DNA of 64,000 bases, taken from assembly GCA_031394355.1 (NCBI GenBank), contig JANNSU010000008.1, positions 194,335 through 258,334 of the forward strand, given 5' to 3'. The notes below the pieces were generated by a model. The model had not been told where the DNA came from. It searched no databases and saw nothing but the letters and a program-made list of their open reading frames with translations. Shown piece by piece: positions 8,740 to 16,548 of this stretch. The translations under genes were made by a program, and so were the position numbers. How positions within the stretch are numbered: the first letter of the stretch is position 1; every line of letters begins with the position of its first letter. The stretch is from JAEUMY01 sp031394355 (GTDB taxonomy: Bacteria; Pseudomonadota; Gammaproteobacteria; Burkholderiales; Usitatibacteraceae).

Positions 8740-11019
8740 TCACTTGGTCTTGAACACAAACACCCCATCCCATTCGGGCGCGAGTGACTGCGTGCGCAGG
8801 TCGGCGATGCGTTCGAGATAGACCTTGTAAACCTTCGTGGTCGGTGCAGCCTGATACAAAGCAGTGAGGATGACTTCCGCCTCGTCCCATGCCTGAGCGC
8901 GGTACTTCTTGAGTGCCTTGTGGAAGCGCTCCACTTCATCGATGGCGGACTCGCCCACTTCACCGATGAGGCCGATGGGCTCAAAGATCGCAATCGGCTC
9001 CAGCTTGCCCTTCACGCGAACCTTGTCCAGTTCCTTGTAAATGGCAATGGGTGCTGCTTTGACGACGTTCTCGGATACCAGAATGCCGACGCCGTATTCC
9101 TTCGTGAGGCCCTCCAGACGCGCGCCAAGGTTCACGGCATCGCCCATCACGGTGTAGGCACGGCGGAAGGAGGATCCCATGTTGCCGACGCTCATCTTGC
9201 CGCAGTTGAGACCGACACCGATGTTCAACGCGGGCCATCCCTGTACTTTGAACGGGGCATCCAGCTTGCGGATGTCCTTCTGCATCTGAAGAGCCGTGCG
9301 CAGACCATGCTCGGCATGCATGGTATCCGGCAGCGGCGCGCCCCAGAACGCCATGATGGCGTCGCCAATGTACTTGTCGATGGTGCCACGCTGAGCCTGC
9401 ACCACTTCGGTCATCGGGTTGAGATAGGCGTTCATCAACTTTTCCAGCTGATCGGCCGGCAGGCTTTCGGAAATGGTGGTGAAGTCGCGCACATCGGAGA
9501 ACAGCACGGTCATCTCGCGTGTCTCGCCTGCCATGCTGTAGCCCTCTGGATTCAGGGCCATTTCAGCTACCAGTTCACGCGGCACGTATTCGCCGAATTT
9601 GGATACGATCTGGCGCTTCTGCCGAGCCTCTGCGAAGAAGCCGTAGGCCATATTGAACACATACAGAACGAAGGTCATAAGCAAAGGCATGGCAATGCTG
9701 TAGACCGTGTTCTTGGAAGACCAGTTGTACATATTGAAGCCGAGAATGGCTGCAAGGATACCGATGGTCATCAGCGTCGCCATCAGCGGGGACAGGCGTG
9801 GCAGCAGTAGCACCATGATCAGGCCGGTGAGGAACATGATGAAGGCACCCACCTCACCGTCGTATTGCGAGCGCTCCTTGATGGTGTTGTTGAGCATTCC
9901 TGACAACAGGTTGGCGTGGACCTCCACACCGGGGTAGGCTGCACCGACCGGCGTGTTCCGCAGATCCAGCAGACCCTGTGCCGAGGTGCCGACAATGGCA
10001 ATTTTGCCCACGAGCTCGTTCTCGGGCAGCTTGCCCCGAATGATGTCGGTAGCCGAGATGTACTTGAACTTCGGAGATTCACCGCGATAAGGGACCAGTG
10101 CAGTAGTAAAGGCGTCGATGGGGATGCGCGCGCCGCCAATCTTGAAGCCGACGGGACCGTCGGCCGAGCTGGAGTCGCGCTTGTCAAAGTCCATCATGAG
10201 TGGGGCGTTATCCGAGTATGACCGGAACATTGCCAGCGACAATGCCTCGTAGTAGCCATCCTTGAACTTGGCGAGCATTGGAACACGACGAATGATCCCG
10301 TCCTGGTCCAGGTCGGGAAGAAGATGGCCAGCGAATGCGGCATTGTCTTGGAGGACCTTCAGGTTTCCGCTGTAGCCATCCATCTCAATGGCAGTAATGC
10401 TGCGCTTGCGTTCGGACTTCGAATCAGAAAACGTCTCGGTGGTAAATGTCGGCAGTGGAAGTGCGCCAATTTGGAGTTTGCTGGATGCGGCGATGTTGGA
10501 GGAGCCGACAAAACCCAACACTACAGGGTAGTTCTTGATTGTTTCGGCGAACCTTGCGTCATAGTTGAGGTCCTGGCGAAGTTTCGGCATGAGTTCGAGG
10601 AACTCACCGTTGTTCCGCAATGTTCCCTTGGCCAGGGATTCGAAATTCTCCAGACCGGAAGTTTCATCAGGCTCGGCAAAGACGATGTCGTAGCCAAGCA
10701 CTTTGACCTTGTACTTGTCGAACGCTTGGCGCGTAAGTTCCGCCATCTTGGTTCGTGGCCATGGCCAGCGGCCCTCAGCCAGGAAGCTGGTTTCGTCCAG
10801 ATCGACGATGACAATCCGTTCTTCCGGAGTCCTGGGCATAGTGAAGCGCAGCCGCGTGTCGTAGGCCTGCAGCTCGAGCTGCTTCAAGAACGTGATGTTG
10901 ATCGCCCCGGCTTCGCACATGATGAAGAAGATCACCAACGCGAAACTCAATGCGGCGCGGATTATCGCATTGACCGAGTTGAAGTATTTTTTCCAGAGAT
11001 TGGAAAACTGAATGGCCAT
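8740..11019 (-). CDS. CHASE2-domain adenylate cyclase (class III)
   Basis: A 759-residue membrane cyclase with an N-terminal membrane helix, a periplasmic CHASE2 domain (about 45-370), three membrane helices (about 375-460) and a class III catalytic domain. Metal ligands are D509 (LFSDVRDF) and D553 (YIGDAIMAFW). K in DKYIGD and D in VMGDAVNLGARLE suit an adenylate cyclase. The ATG at 11019 has AGGA 7 bp upstream; the ATG two codons earlier is too close to it. It is a second CHASE2 protein beside the CHASE2 kinase, in opposite orientation, so the two may sense a shared signal. Confidence 0.92.
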   Translation of the reverse strand: MAIQFSNLWKKYFNSVNAIIRAALSFALVIFFIMCEAGAINITFLKQLELQAYDTRLRFTMPRTPEERIVIVDLDETSFLAEGRWPWPRTKMAELTRQAFDKYKVKVLGYDIVFAEPDETSGLENFESLAKGTLRNNGEFLELMPKLRQDLNYDARFAETIKNYPVVLGFVGSSNIAASSKLQIGALPLPTFTTETFSDSKSERKRSITAIEMDGYSGNLKVLQDNAAFAGHLLPDLDQDGIIRRVPMLAKFKDGYYEALSLAMFRSYSDNAPLMMDFDKRDSSSADGPVGFKIGGARIPIDAFTTALVPYRGESPKFKYISATDIIRGKLPENELVGKIAIVGTSAQGLLDLRNTPVGAAYPGVEVHANLLSGMLNNTIKERSQYDGEVGAFIMFLTGLIMVLLLPRLSPLMATLMTIGILAAILGFNMYNWSSKNTVYSIAMPLLMTFVLYVFNMAYGFFAEARQKRQIVSKFGEYVPRELVAEMALNPEGYSMAGETREMTVLFSDVRDFTTISESLPADQLEKLMNAYLNPMTEVVQAQRGTIDKYIGDAIMAFWGAPLPDTMHAEHGLRTALQMQKDIRKLDAPFKVQGWPALNIGVGLNCGKMSVGNMGSSFRRAYTVMGDAVNLGARLEGLTKEYGVGILVSENVVKAAPIAIYKELDKVRVKGKLEPIAIFEPIGLIGEVGESAIDEVERFHKALKKYRAQAWDEAEVILTALYQAAPTTKVYKVYLERIADLRTQSLAPEWDGVFVFKTK

Positions 11020-11186
11020 GGTCATGTCCTGATTTAGTTGTATGGACGGTCGGCAACCGATCTCGGGCCCGAATTCCACCCGCTCCCACGGATGGCAAGA
11101 AAACAATAGCACAGCCAGCGCCAGGCATCCAAGACGGAACGAAAATTCAGCTATGCTCGACTAGCGGCCAGTCTGGGAGGCAAGCG

Positions 11187-12176
11187 GTGACCCATATTGC
11201 CTTTCCAGGCTACGGCTGTTCCCCGTTTGTGGATTCCACGCATACTCCAAACATGACAGCTGACAGCTCACCACGCATCGATCCGCGGATCAAGCTGACG
11301 CGCTATGCGTGGCTTTCGGTCGTCACATCGGTGGTGGTGATCGGGCTGAAGGCAGGTGCATGGTGGGTCACCGGTTCCGTCGCCTTGCTGTCCGACGCAT
11401 TGGAGAGTGTGGTGAACCTGGTGGCGGCTTTCATTGCCTTGGGCTCGCTGACCTATGCCCGGCGCGCACCCGATGAAGACCATCAGTTTGGTCATGACAA
11501 AGTCGAGTATTTCTCCAGCGGGGTGGAGGGCGGCCTGATCTTCGTGGCCGCCGGACTCATCATCTGGACGTCAGCGCCCAGGTTGCTGGCGCCCCAACCG
11601 CTGGAGGCCGCTGGGCTCGGGCTCGTGTTGGCTGTGGTGGCATCGGCTGCCAATGCAGCATGCGCCCTGATCCTGCTCCGGGCAGGACGCGAATTCCGGT
11701 CGTTGACCCTGGAGGCGGATGGGCGCCACCTCATGACCGATGTCTGGACCACGGCGGGGGTAGTGGTGGCATTGCTGTTAGTCATGTTGACTGGCTGGAT
11801 CTGGCTCGATCCGGTGATCGCCATGGCGGTTGGCGTTCACATCCTTGCGGAGGGATATCGGCTCATGCGGCGGTCATTCGACGGGCTGATGGACAAGGCC
11901 ATCCCGGCGGACGAGATGGCGCGCATCCGTGCCGTACTGGATGCATTGAGAACCAAAGGCTATGACTACCATGCGTTGCGTACTCGTCAGTCTGGCCGCC
12001 GCAGTTTCATTGACGTACATGTGCTCGTGCCCGGCGCGCTGACAGTGCAGGCCGGGCACGATATTGTGGAGCTGGTGGAAGCAGACTTGCGCGCTGCCGT
12101 GGGTCATGCGGAGGTGCTCATCCATCTTGAGCCGATCGAGGATCCACGCTCGTGGCAGGATGGACCGCTGCCCTGA
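11187..12176 (+). CDS. cation diffusion facilitator (FieF-like)
   Basis: A 329-residue proton-coupled efflux protein for divalent metals (Zn/Fe/Cd type), with six membrane helices over about residues 35-215 and a cytoplasmic C-terminal domain. Metal-site motifs are LLSDALESVVN (D plus E where many relatives have D), HQFGHDKVEY and DGRHLMTDVW. GTG 11187 has a good GGAGG at 11176-11180; an internal ATG at 11253 has none but would give a more usual family length. The specific metal cannot be read from the sequence. Confidence 0.9.
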   Translation: MTHIAFPGYGCSPFVDSTHTPNMTADSSPRIDPRIKLTRYAWLSVVTSVVVIGLKAGAWWVTGSVALLSDALESVVNLVAAFIALGSLTYARRAPDEDHQFGHDKVEYFSSGVEGGLIFVAAGLIIWTSAPRLLAPQPLEAAGLGLVLAVVASAANAACALILLRAGREFRSLTLEADGRHLMTDVWTTAGVVVALLLVMLTGWIWLDPVIAMAVGVHILAEGYRLMRRSFDGLMDKAIPADEMARIRAVLDALRTKGYDYHALRTRQSGRRSFIDVHVLVPGALTVQAGHDIVELVEADLRAAVGHAEVLIHLEPIEDPRSWQDGPLP

Positions 12177-12180
12177 CAGC

Positions 12181-12534
12181 TCAATTGATGGTTGAAATGG
12201 GCTCGCTGCCTATGGCGGCGCCCCGTGCCAGTCGAGCGTGATGGGCTGCCTGCGATGTTTCGCCCAGCTTGTTCAGCGATTCGGCGAGCAATTCATGGGC
12301 GACCGTGGCGTTGGGCCAGCGTGTCACGACCTTGTGCAGAGCGCGGGCGGCTCTCAGGTGCTCATTGTCCCGCATGAGAACGCGCGCACGGGCGATGCCT
12401 TGTGACGGCGTCTCCAGCGGAATCGCGACGGAGTTGTGACCGTGATTGTCGGTCCAGAGATTCGACGGACCGGCGAAGGCTATGGAACTGGCAAGAGTAG
12501 CTGCGGCAAGCAGGCAGACAGCGATCGGCTTCAT
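12181..12534 (-). CDS. small exported TPR-like protein
   Basis: A 117-residue protein with a signal peptide (about 1-23, SSIAFA) and a mature part with a TPR-like helix pair (ARALHKVVTRWPNATVAHEL...LNKLGETSQAAHHARLA). Start ATG 12534 has GGAGG 4 bp upstream; further upstream codons in the frame are not needed. It is convergent with the cation efflux gene. Function unknown. Confidence 0.65.
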   Translation of the reverse strand: MKPIAVCLLAAATLASSIAFAGPSNLWTDNHGHNSVAIPLETPSQGIARARVLMRDNEHLRAARALHKVVTRWPNATVAHELLAESLNKLGETSQAAHHARLARGAAIGSEPISTIN

Positions 12535-12788
12535 GAATCCTCCAGGAATGACGCGCAGCACGTGCTGCGTAATGATGTTGCGTCGGAGGCGGCAGAAAGT
12601 TGGTAGCAATCGGTGTCGCATGCTGGCGTCAAAGCATGGATGCCTCAGTATGCGAGCGCGGTGTGACCGAATGCAACGGGAATGGGCACTGCGGTGCACT
12701 TGGCTACAAGCAGGCGCATTGACGCGCGTCGAGACGATGACGCGTTGACACCCTTGAGACGTCCTGGCTGGCTCCAGCGAGTTTCAGG
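12535..12788. other. spacer without recognisable gene
   Basis: Apart from the Shine-Dalgarno of the small exported protein, I see no gene, clear promoter or terminator in these 254 bp. Confidence 0.5.
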
Positions 12789-13205
12789 TCAGGGTTTGAC
12801 GGGTGGACGCTCTGCGCCGACCTGGCCGGGATAGAACACGCGCATTTCAGCCAAGGTGTAGCGAAACGTGCCGGCCTGCATGGACGGGTCCGTATCCAGC
12901 AAAGCCCGGGCGTCGGCCTCCGTTGCCGCGCTGACAACGATCAGGCCTTTCTCGCCGTAGCGAGCCCCCATCCTGATGTGGCCGTCTTCCCTCAGTTTGC
13001 GCAGGTGAGCAGAGTGCTCCTTGAACTGCGCCTGCTCCTGGGGCGGTTTGGTCTTGTCCCAGTTCGGGCCAGTGGTGATTTCTGCTGCAAACAGCTTGGG
13101 TGCAGGCGAGCTCGCCGGGGCAGTGGGCGCTGACGGAGATTGTGCAAAGGCACTGGCCAGCAAGGTCAATACTGCGATAGTGGCCAAGCTTGCGAATATT
13201 CGCAT
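12789..13205 (-). CDS. exported YCII-related protein
   Basis: A 138-residue protein with a signal peptide (about 1-21) and a YCII-like alpha/beta-barrel domain (EHSAHLRKLREDGHIRMGA, LIVVSAATEADARALL). YciI-type domains are small ferredoxin-like proteins of mostly unknown activity; exported versions are less common. Codons 1-5 (MRIFA) are themselves a palindrome copy. The gene begins 5 bp after the stop of the response-regulator gene, so it is probably cotranscribed with that two-component system. Confidence 0.75.
   Translation of the reverse strand: MRIFASLATIAVLTLLASAFAQSPSAPTAPASSPAPKLFAAEITTGPNWDKTKPPQEQAQFKEHSAHLRKLREDGHIRMGARYGEKGLIVVSAATEADARALLDTDPSMQAGTFRYTLAEMRVFYPGQVGAERPPVKP
13192..13203. 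repeat. palindrome GCGAATATTCGC, copy 6
   Basis: Overlaps the start codon of the exported YCII gene; full 14-mer, so the ATG's TG belongs to the repeat. Confidence 0.98.
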
Positions 13206-13210
13206 CAGAT

Positions 13211-13990
13211 TTACCAGGCGGTCGGGCTGAACAGATAACCGTGCGGGCGGATGGTTTTGATTCTCGACGAGGCCACCGCATCGTCACCGAGCTTGCGGCG
13301 CAGGCGGGAAATGCGGGAATCGATGGAACGGTCCGTGCCGTCGTAGTCCAGCCCTCGCAACGCCTTCAGAATCTCGTTGCGTGTCAGCACTTTTCCGGCA
13401 TGAGAGGCCAGCAGCCACAGCAGATCGAACTCGGCAGTGGTGAGATCAACATTCCGTCCATTGAGACTCACCTCGCGCGCAACGAAGTGGATGCGCAGAT
13501 TGCCGAACTGCAGTGCTTCGCTTTCGCTGGCTGGCCGGTCATTGTGGCTTGACCGCCTCAGGATCGCTTTGATATGCGCGAGCAGCACGCGTGGTTGCAC
13601 CGGCTTTGCCAGGTAGTCATCGGCACCCAGTTCGAGGCCCAGCACCTGATCGAAGTCTTCTTCCCGGGCGGTCAGCATCACGACAGGGGTCGCGCCCAGC
13701 GAGCCTCCCCTGCCGCGCAATTCGCGGCAGATCTCGAAGCCGTCTTTGCCAGGCAGCATCACATCCAGAACGATCAAGTCAGGCTGCTCCTGGGCGATGC
13801 GCTCCAGCGCACGGTCACCGCGCGACTCACACAGCACCTCCATGTCGTTCTTGGACAGGTAGTCGGAAATGAGATTGGAGAGGCCCGTATCATCCTCCAC
13901 CACCAGCACGCGGTGAGAGGTTGGGGCAACCGCAGACGGCGGGCGCGGGAGGGTGGGCTGGGGCATGGGGCGGCTGGCTTGAAAGTCCAT
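13211..13990 (-). CDS. RstA-like response regulator (OmpR family)
   Basis: A 259-residue regulator with a 24-residue Pro-rich N-terminal extension, a receiver domain (D76 acceptor, K129) and a winged-helix domain ending HGYLFSPTAW, as in RstA. The partner kinase gene lies upstream on the same strand with a 176-bp gap, so this gene may also have its own promoter. E. coli RstAB belongs to the acid/PhoPQ-linked envelope response; whether that holds here is unknown. Confidence 0.9.
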   Translation of the reverse strand: MDFQASRPMPQPTLPRPPSAVAPTSHRVLVVEDDTGLSNLISDYLSKNDMEVLCESRGDRALERIAQEQPDLIVLDVMLPGKDGFEICRELRGRGGSLGATPVVMLTAREEDFDQVLGLELGADDYLAKPVQPRVLLAHIKAILRRSSHNDRPASESEALQFGNLRIHFVAREVSLNGRNVDLTTAEFDLLWLLASHAGKVLTRNEILKALRGLDYDGTDRSIDSRISRLRRKLGDDAVASSRIKTIRPHGYLFSPTAW

Positions 13991-14166
13991 GTGGGGCTCC
14001 TAGTGTAGCGGCTTCGGTCTGCATACTGAGCTACCGGCAACACCATGCATTCCTGCATGCCGCATTGCGTCCTTCAGCATCCTGACAACAGTAGACTCAA
14101 TGTTCGCGGACAACGGGACGCAATCTTCACGCCGTCGTGAACCCGCCGGGCAACTCGTCACACAGA

Positions 14167-15552
14167 TTAGACGGTCACCGGGGTGTCATTCGTAGCGGTT
14201 TGTGCCGGTGCGTGCCGGTTCGTCACCAAGGGGCTGCGCCCCGGGGCGACAACCTGCCAGGAAAGCACGATTCGCGCGCCGCCTCGTGGGGATTCTTCGA
14301 TGTGCGCAGTACCGCCGTGCCACACGGCGATCTGGCGGACGATGGCAAGCCCCATGCCGAATCCACCTGTTGCGCGATCACGGCTTTTGTCCAGGCGCGT
14401 GAAGGCTTCGAACATCCGCTCCCGCTCTGCGACCAATATGCCCGGCCCATCGTCGTCAACCGTTACGCGGAAATGGTCGTCACACTGAGTCACTTCGACT
14501 TGAATCGTTGACTCCGCGAAGCGCAGCGCGTTTCGCAACAGGTTGCTCACTGCGCGAGCCATGTAGCGTGGCTCACACACCAGTTCGCTGACCTGGAGCA
14601 CGGCAAAAATCCGGGTCGACTTGCCTTCCGCTGCGGCCAATCGCCGTGCGGCATCTACAATGTCTTCGAGCCAGGGTGCAGCAGGAACCTTGACGAGGAC
14701 GATGTCGGGTGTGCCGCTCTTCAGCTTGGCATAGGTGAGAAGCTCGCTGGACAACTCATCCAGTTCGTTGATGTCCTGGTCCATGAGGGCGAGGTAGCGG
14801 TCCTTGCCCTCCGCAGTGGGTTCATCGGTCGCAAGGTGCTGGCTGAATCGGAGCCGGGCCAGCGGCGTGCGCAGCTCGTGAGACACCGAATTGGTCAATT
14901 CTTTCTGGGACTTGAGCAGGGCGCTGATGCGGGCGGTCATTTCATTGAATCGGTGCGCGAAATCGTACAGTGGCGAGCTCTTGGGCATGTCAACCTTCAC
15001 GTCGAGATCGCCGCCGCCCACTTTCTCCGCCGCGCCTCTCAAGGCCATCAAATCCCGCCAGAACGGCCGGACCCAGAACCAGAGGAGCAGGGCCACCATG
15101 ATGAATTCGATGGTCCAGTTGATGGTGTAGATTTCCCGGCGCATGTCGCGAGGGCCGGGAAACTCCAGCAGAATCGCTTGATCGCTGCCACTGACACGCT
15201 TCGAGAGAGCGAATCCTCCCTGCGGGCGCGACTGCGTCAGCATTTTCCCAGCGCTCAATACGGCCAGGCTTTCATCGTTCAGCGCCAGGCGTTCACGCAC
15301 TGTGGCCACAGACTCAAGACTCAACGGCGTGGCGAAGCCAGGCTTGATTTCTGCCAGCTTCTCTTGCCACTTCTCTTGCGGCGTGCGGCCCAACTCTTGC
15401 TCGATCAAAAAGAAAGTACCGCTGAAGCGCTCACGCACGTTGACGGGTGTGGACATCGACCGGAAATAGTCGATGACTTCAGTCTGGATGAAGAATGATA
15501 CGACCAGCGTGGCGATCAGCAGGCCGTACATCTTGATGAAAAGGCGAATCAT
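14167..15552 (-). CDS. RstB-like sensor histidine kinase
   Basis: A 461-residue kinase with a first membrane helix (about 6-26), a periplasmic domain of about 110 residues, a second helix (about 138-158), HAMP, HisKA with H225 (NSVSHELRTPLARL) and HATPase_c (NLLRNAL, DDDGPGI, GGFGMGLAIV). ATG 15552 (MIRLFIKMYG) is a typical start just before the first helix; the open frame upstream is Pro/His-rich and unlikely to be translated. Probable partner of the RstA-like regulator. Confidence 0.9.
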   Translation of the reverse strand: MIRLFIKMYGLLIATLVVSFFIQTEVIDYFRSMSTPVNVRERFSGTFFLIEQELGRTPQEKWQEKLAEIKPGFATPLSLESVATVRERLALNDESLAVLSAGKMLTQSRPQGGFALSKRVSGSDQAILLEFPGPRDMRREIYTINWTIEFIMVALLLWFWVRPFWRDLMALRGAAEKVGGGDLDVKVDMPKSSPLYDFAHRFNEMTARISALLKSQKELTNSVSHELRTPLARLRFSQHLATDEPTAEGKDRYLALMDQDINELDELSSELLTYAKLKSGTPDIVLVKVPAAPWLEDIVDAARRLAAAEGKSTRIFAVLQVSELVCEPRYMARAVSNLLRNALRFAESTIQVEVTQCDDHFRVTVDDDGPGILVAERERMFEAFTRLDKSRDRATGGFGMGLAIVRQIAVWHGGTAHIEESPRGGARIVLSWQVVAPGRSPLVTNRHAPAQTATNDTPVTV

Positions 15553-15613
15553 GGCGGGTCTTTGCGCCGGACGTTGGCGATTCTGGAAATGGTGGTGTGG
15601 CCCGGTAGAACGG

Positions 15614-16009
15614 TCAAGGTCTCGCGGAGGGTGATGTGGTGACGGCGGGCTGATCCGGTACATCGATCACGCGCACTACGGGGTCTTCGTTAACCAGTGG
15701 GGTCTGCGTTGTGTTGTCTTGCCCGGTATCACCTGACCGTTCAGCAGACCGTTTGGCTGTTGGGGCCGACTTTGCGGGTGACGCTGTGCCCGCAGGCGCT
15801 ATCGCTGCTGCAGGCTTGGCCGGCTTGAGAAAGGTAGTGGGTCGTTCCGTCTTGGCTGACTCCGCTGCGCAGTAGCCCTGGCTCAAATCGGGATCACAGG
15901 GAATTTGAAGCGGTATGGCCGCATGGGCTCCCCATCCTGCCCACATCAAAGGCAACAGAGCGGTGATGCAACGAATTCGAATCGGATTCCTGGCGGGCAT
16001 GGTGTGCAT
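15614..16009 (-). CDS. hypothetical exported Ala/Pro-rich protein
   Basis: About 131 residues with a probable signal peptide (cleavage near GAHA), two Cys (CDPDLSQGYC) and a low-complexity Ala/Pro/Thr tail. It ends 61 bp before the RstB-like gene on the same strand and could be cotranscribed. The start is uncertain (ATG 16009 or 16000; no Shine-Dalgarno). No recognised family. Confidence 0.45.
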   Translation of the reverse strand: MHTMPARNPIRIRCITALLPLMWAGWGAHAAIPLQIPCDPDLSQGYCAAESAKTERPTTFLKPAKPAAAIAPAGTASPAKSAPTAKRSAERSGDTGQDNTTQTPLVNEDPVVRVIDVPDQPAVTTSPSARP

Positions 16010-16404
16010 GATGAATGCGGCGGCAGGCGGGCTCACAAGCCGGATGCCGGGCCGTTGAACTGAATGATGAGGCGAAGAATACCCCCAAGCCGGGCTGCAC
16101 TGGGAATTGCCCGGCCGTGCATCCGGATCGCGCCAGTGCTCGGCCGCAGCAGTTTCGCCGTCCTGGGTCGGGACCCAGTGAAAGCGCGTTGTCGAGGCTG
16201 AATGATGTCATGCATGGGCGTGACTTCCGGGGCGTCCAAACCGAAGGCGAATGGCGAGCGATGATTGATGCGATGTCATTGAGCAATGCTAGGCACATTC
16301 ATGTGTCGATAGGTATTTCTTCGTGGCAAATCAATGCGCACATGTTGCAAAGTGCTGGCGGCTCAAAGAGGATGGTAAAAATGTAATGAAATGAATGGGT
16401 TGAT

Positions 16405-16416
16405 GCGAATATTCGC
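16405..16416. repeat. palindrome GCGAATATTCGC, copy 7
   Basis: Intergenic, full 14-mer, 47 bp downstream (in the minus direction) of the receptor's terminator. Confidence 0.98.
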
Positions 16417-16462
16417 AGGATGCGCACTGTCGAAGACCGCGTGCATCGGATGTTGATGTGGT

Positions 16463-16500
16463 CAAAAAACAACAGCCGACCCTCAGAAGAGGACCGGCTG
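16463..16500 (-). terminator. rho-independent terminator of the TonB receptor gene
   Basis: Read on the minus strand: a hairpin with arms CAGCCGGTCCTC and GAGGGTCGGCTG (2-nt internal mismatch, 4-nt loop), then a run of six T. Confidence 0.8.
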
Positions 16501-16548
16501 CGATTCGGATAACCACGATCCGCTTCTGAAACTGCGCGAGCCTGACGA

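Larger units (their letters stand above)
16010..16548. other. 539-bp spacer before the TonB receptor 3' end
   Basis: Holds a palindrome copy (16405) and the receptor's terminator (16463-16500). Open frames here lack family resemblance and Shine-Dalgarno sites. No convincing gene. Confidence 0.5.

Noticed and set aside
10324..11037. Long plus-strand open frame opposite the CHASE2 cyclase
   Set aside because: It is the antisense of a clear class III cyclase gene. Long antisense frames are common at this GC content.
16015..16386. Plus-strand open frame of 123 codons in the receptor spacer
   Set aside because: No Shine-Dalgarno, no signal or fold-like pattern, and it lies over spacer sequence opposite another frame.
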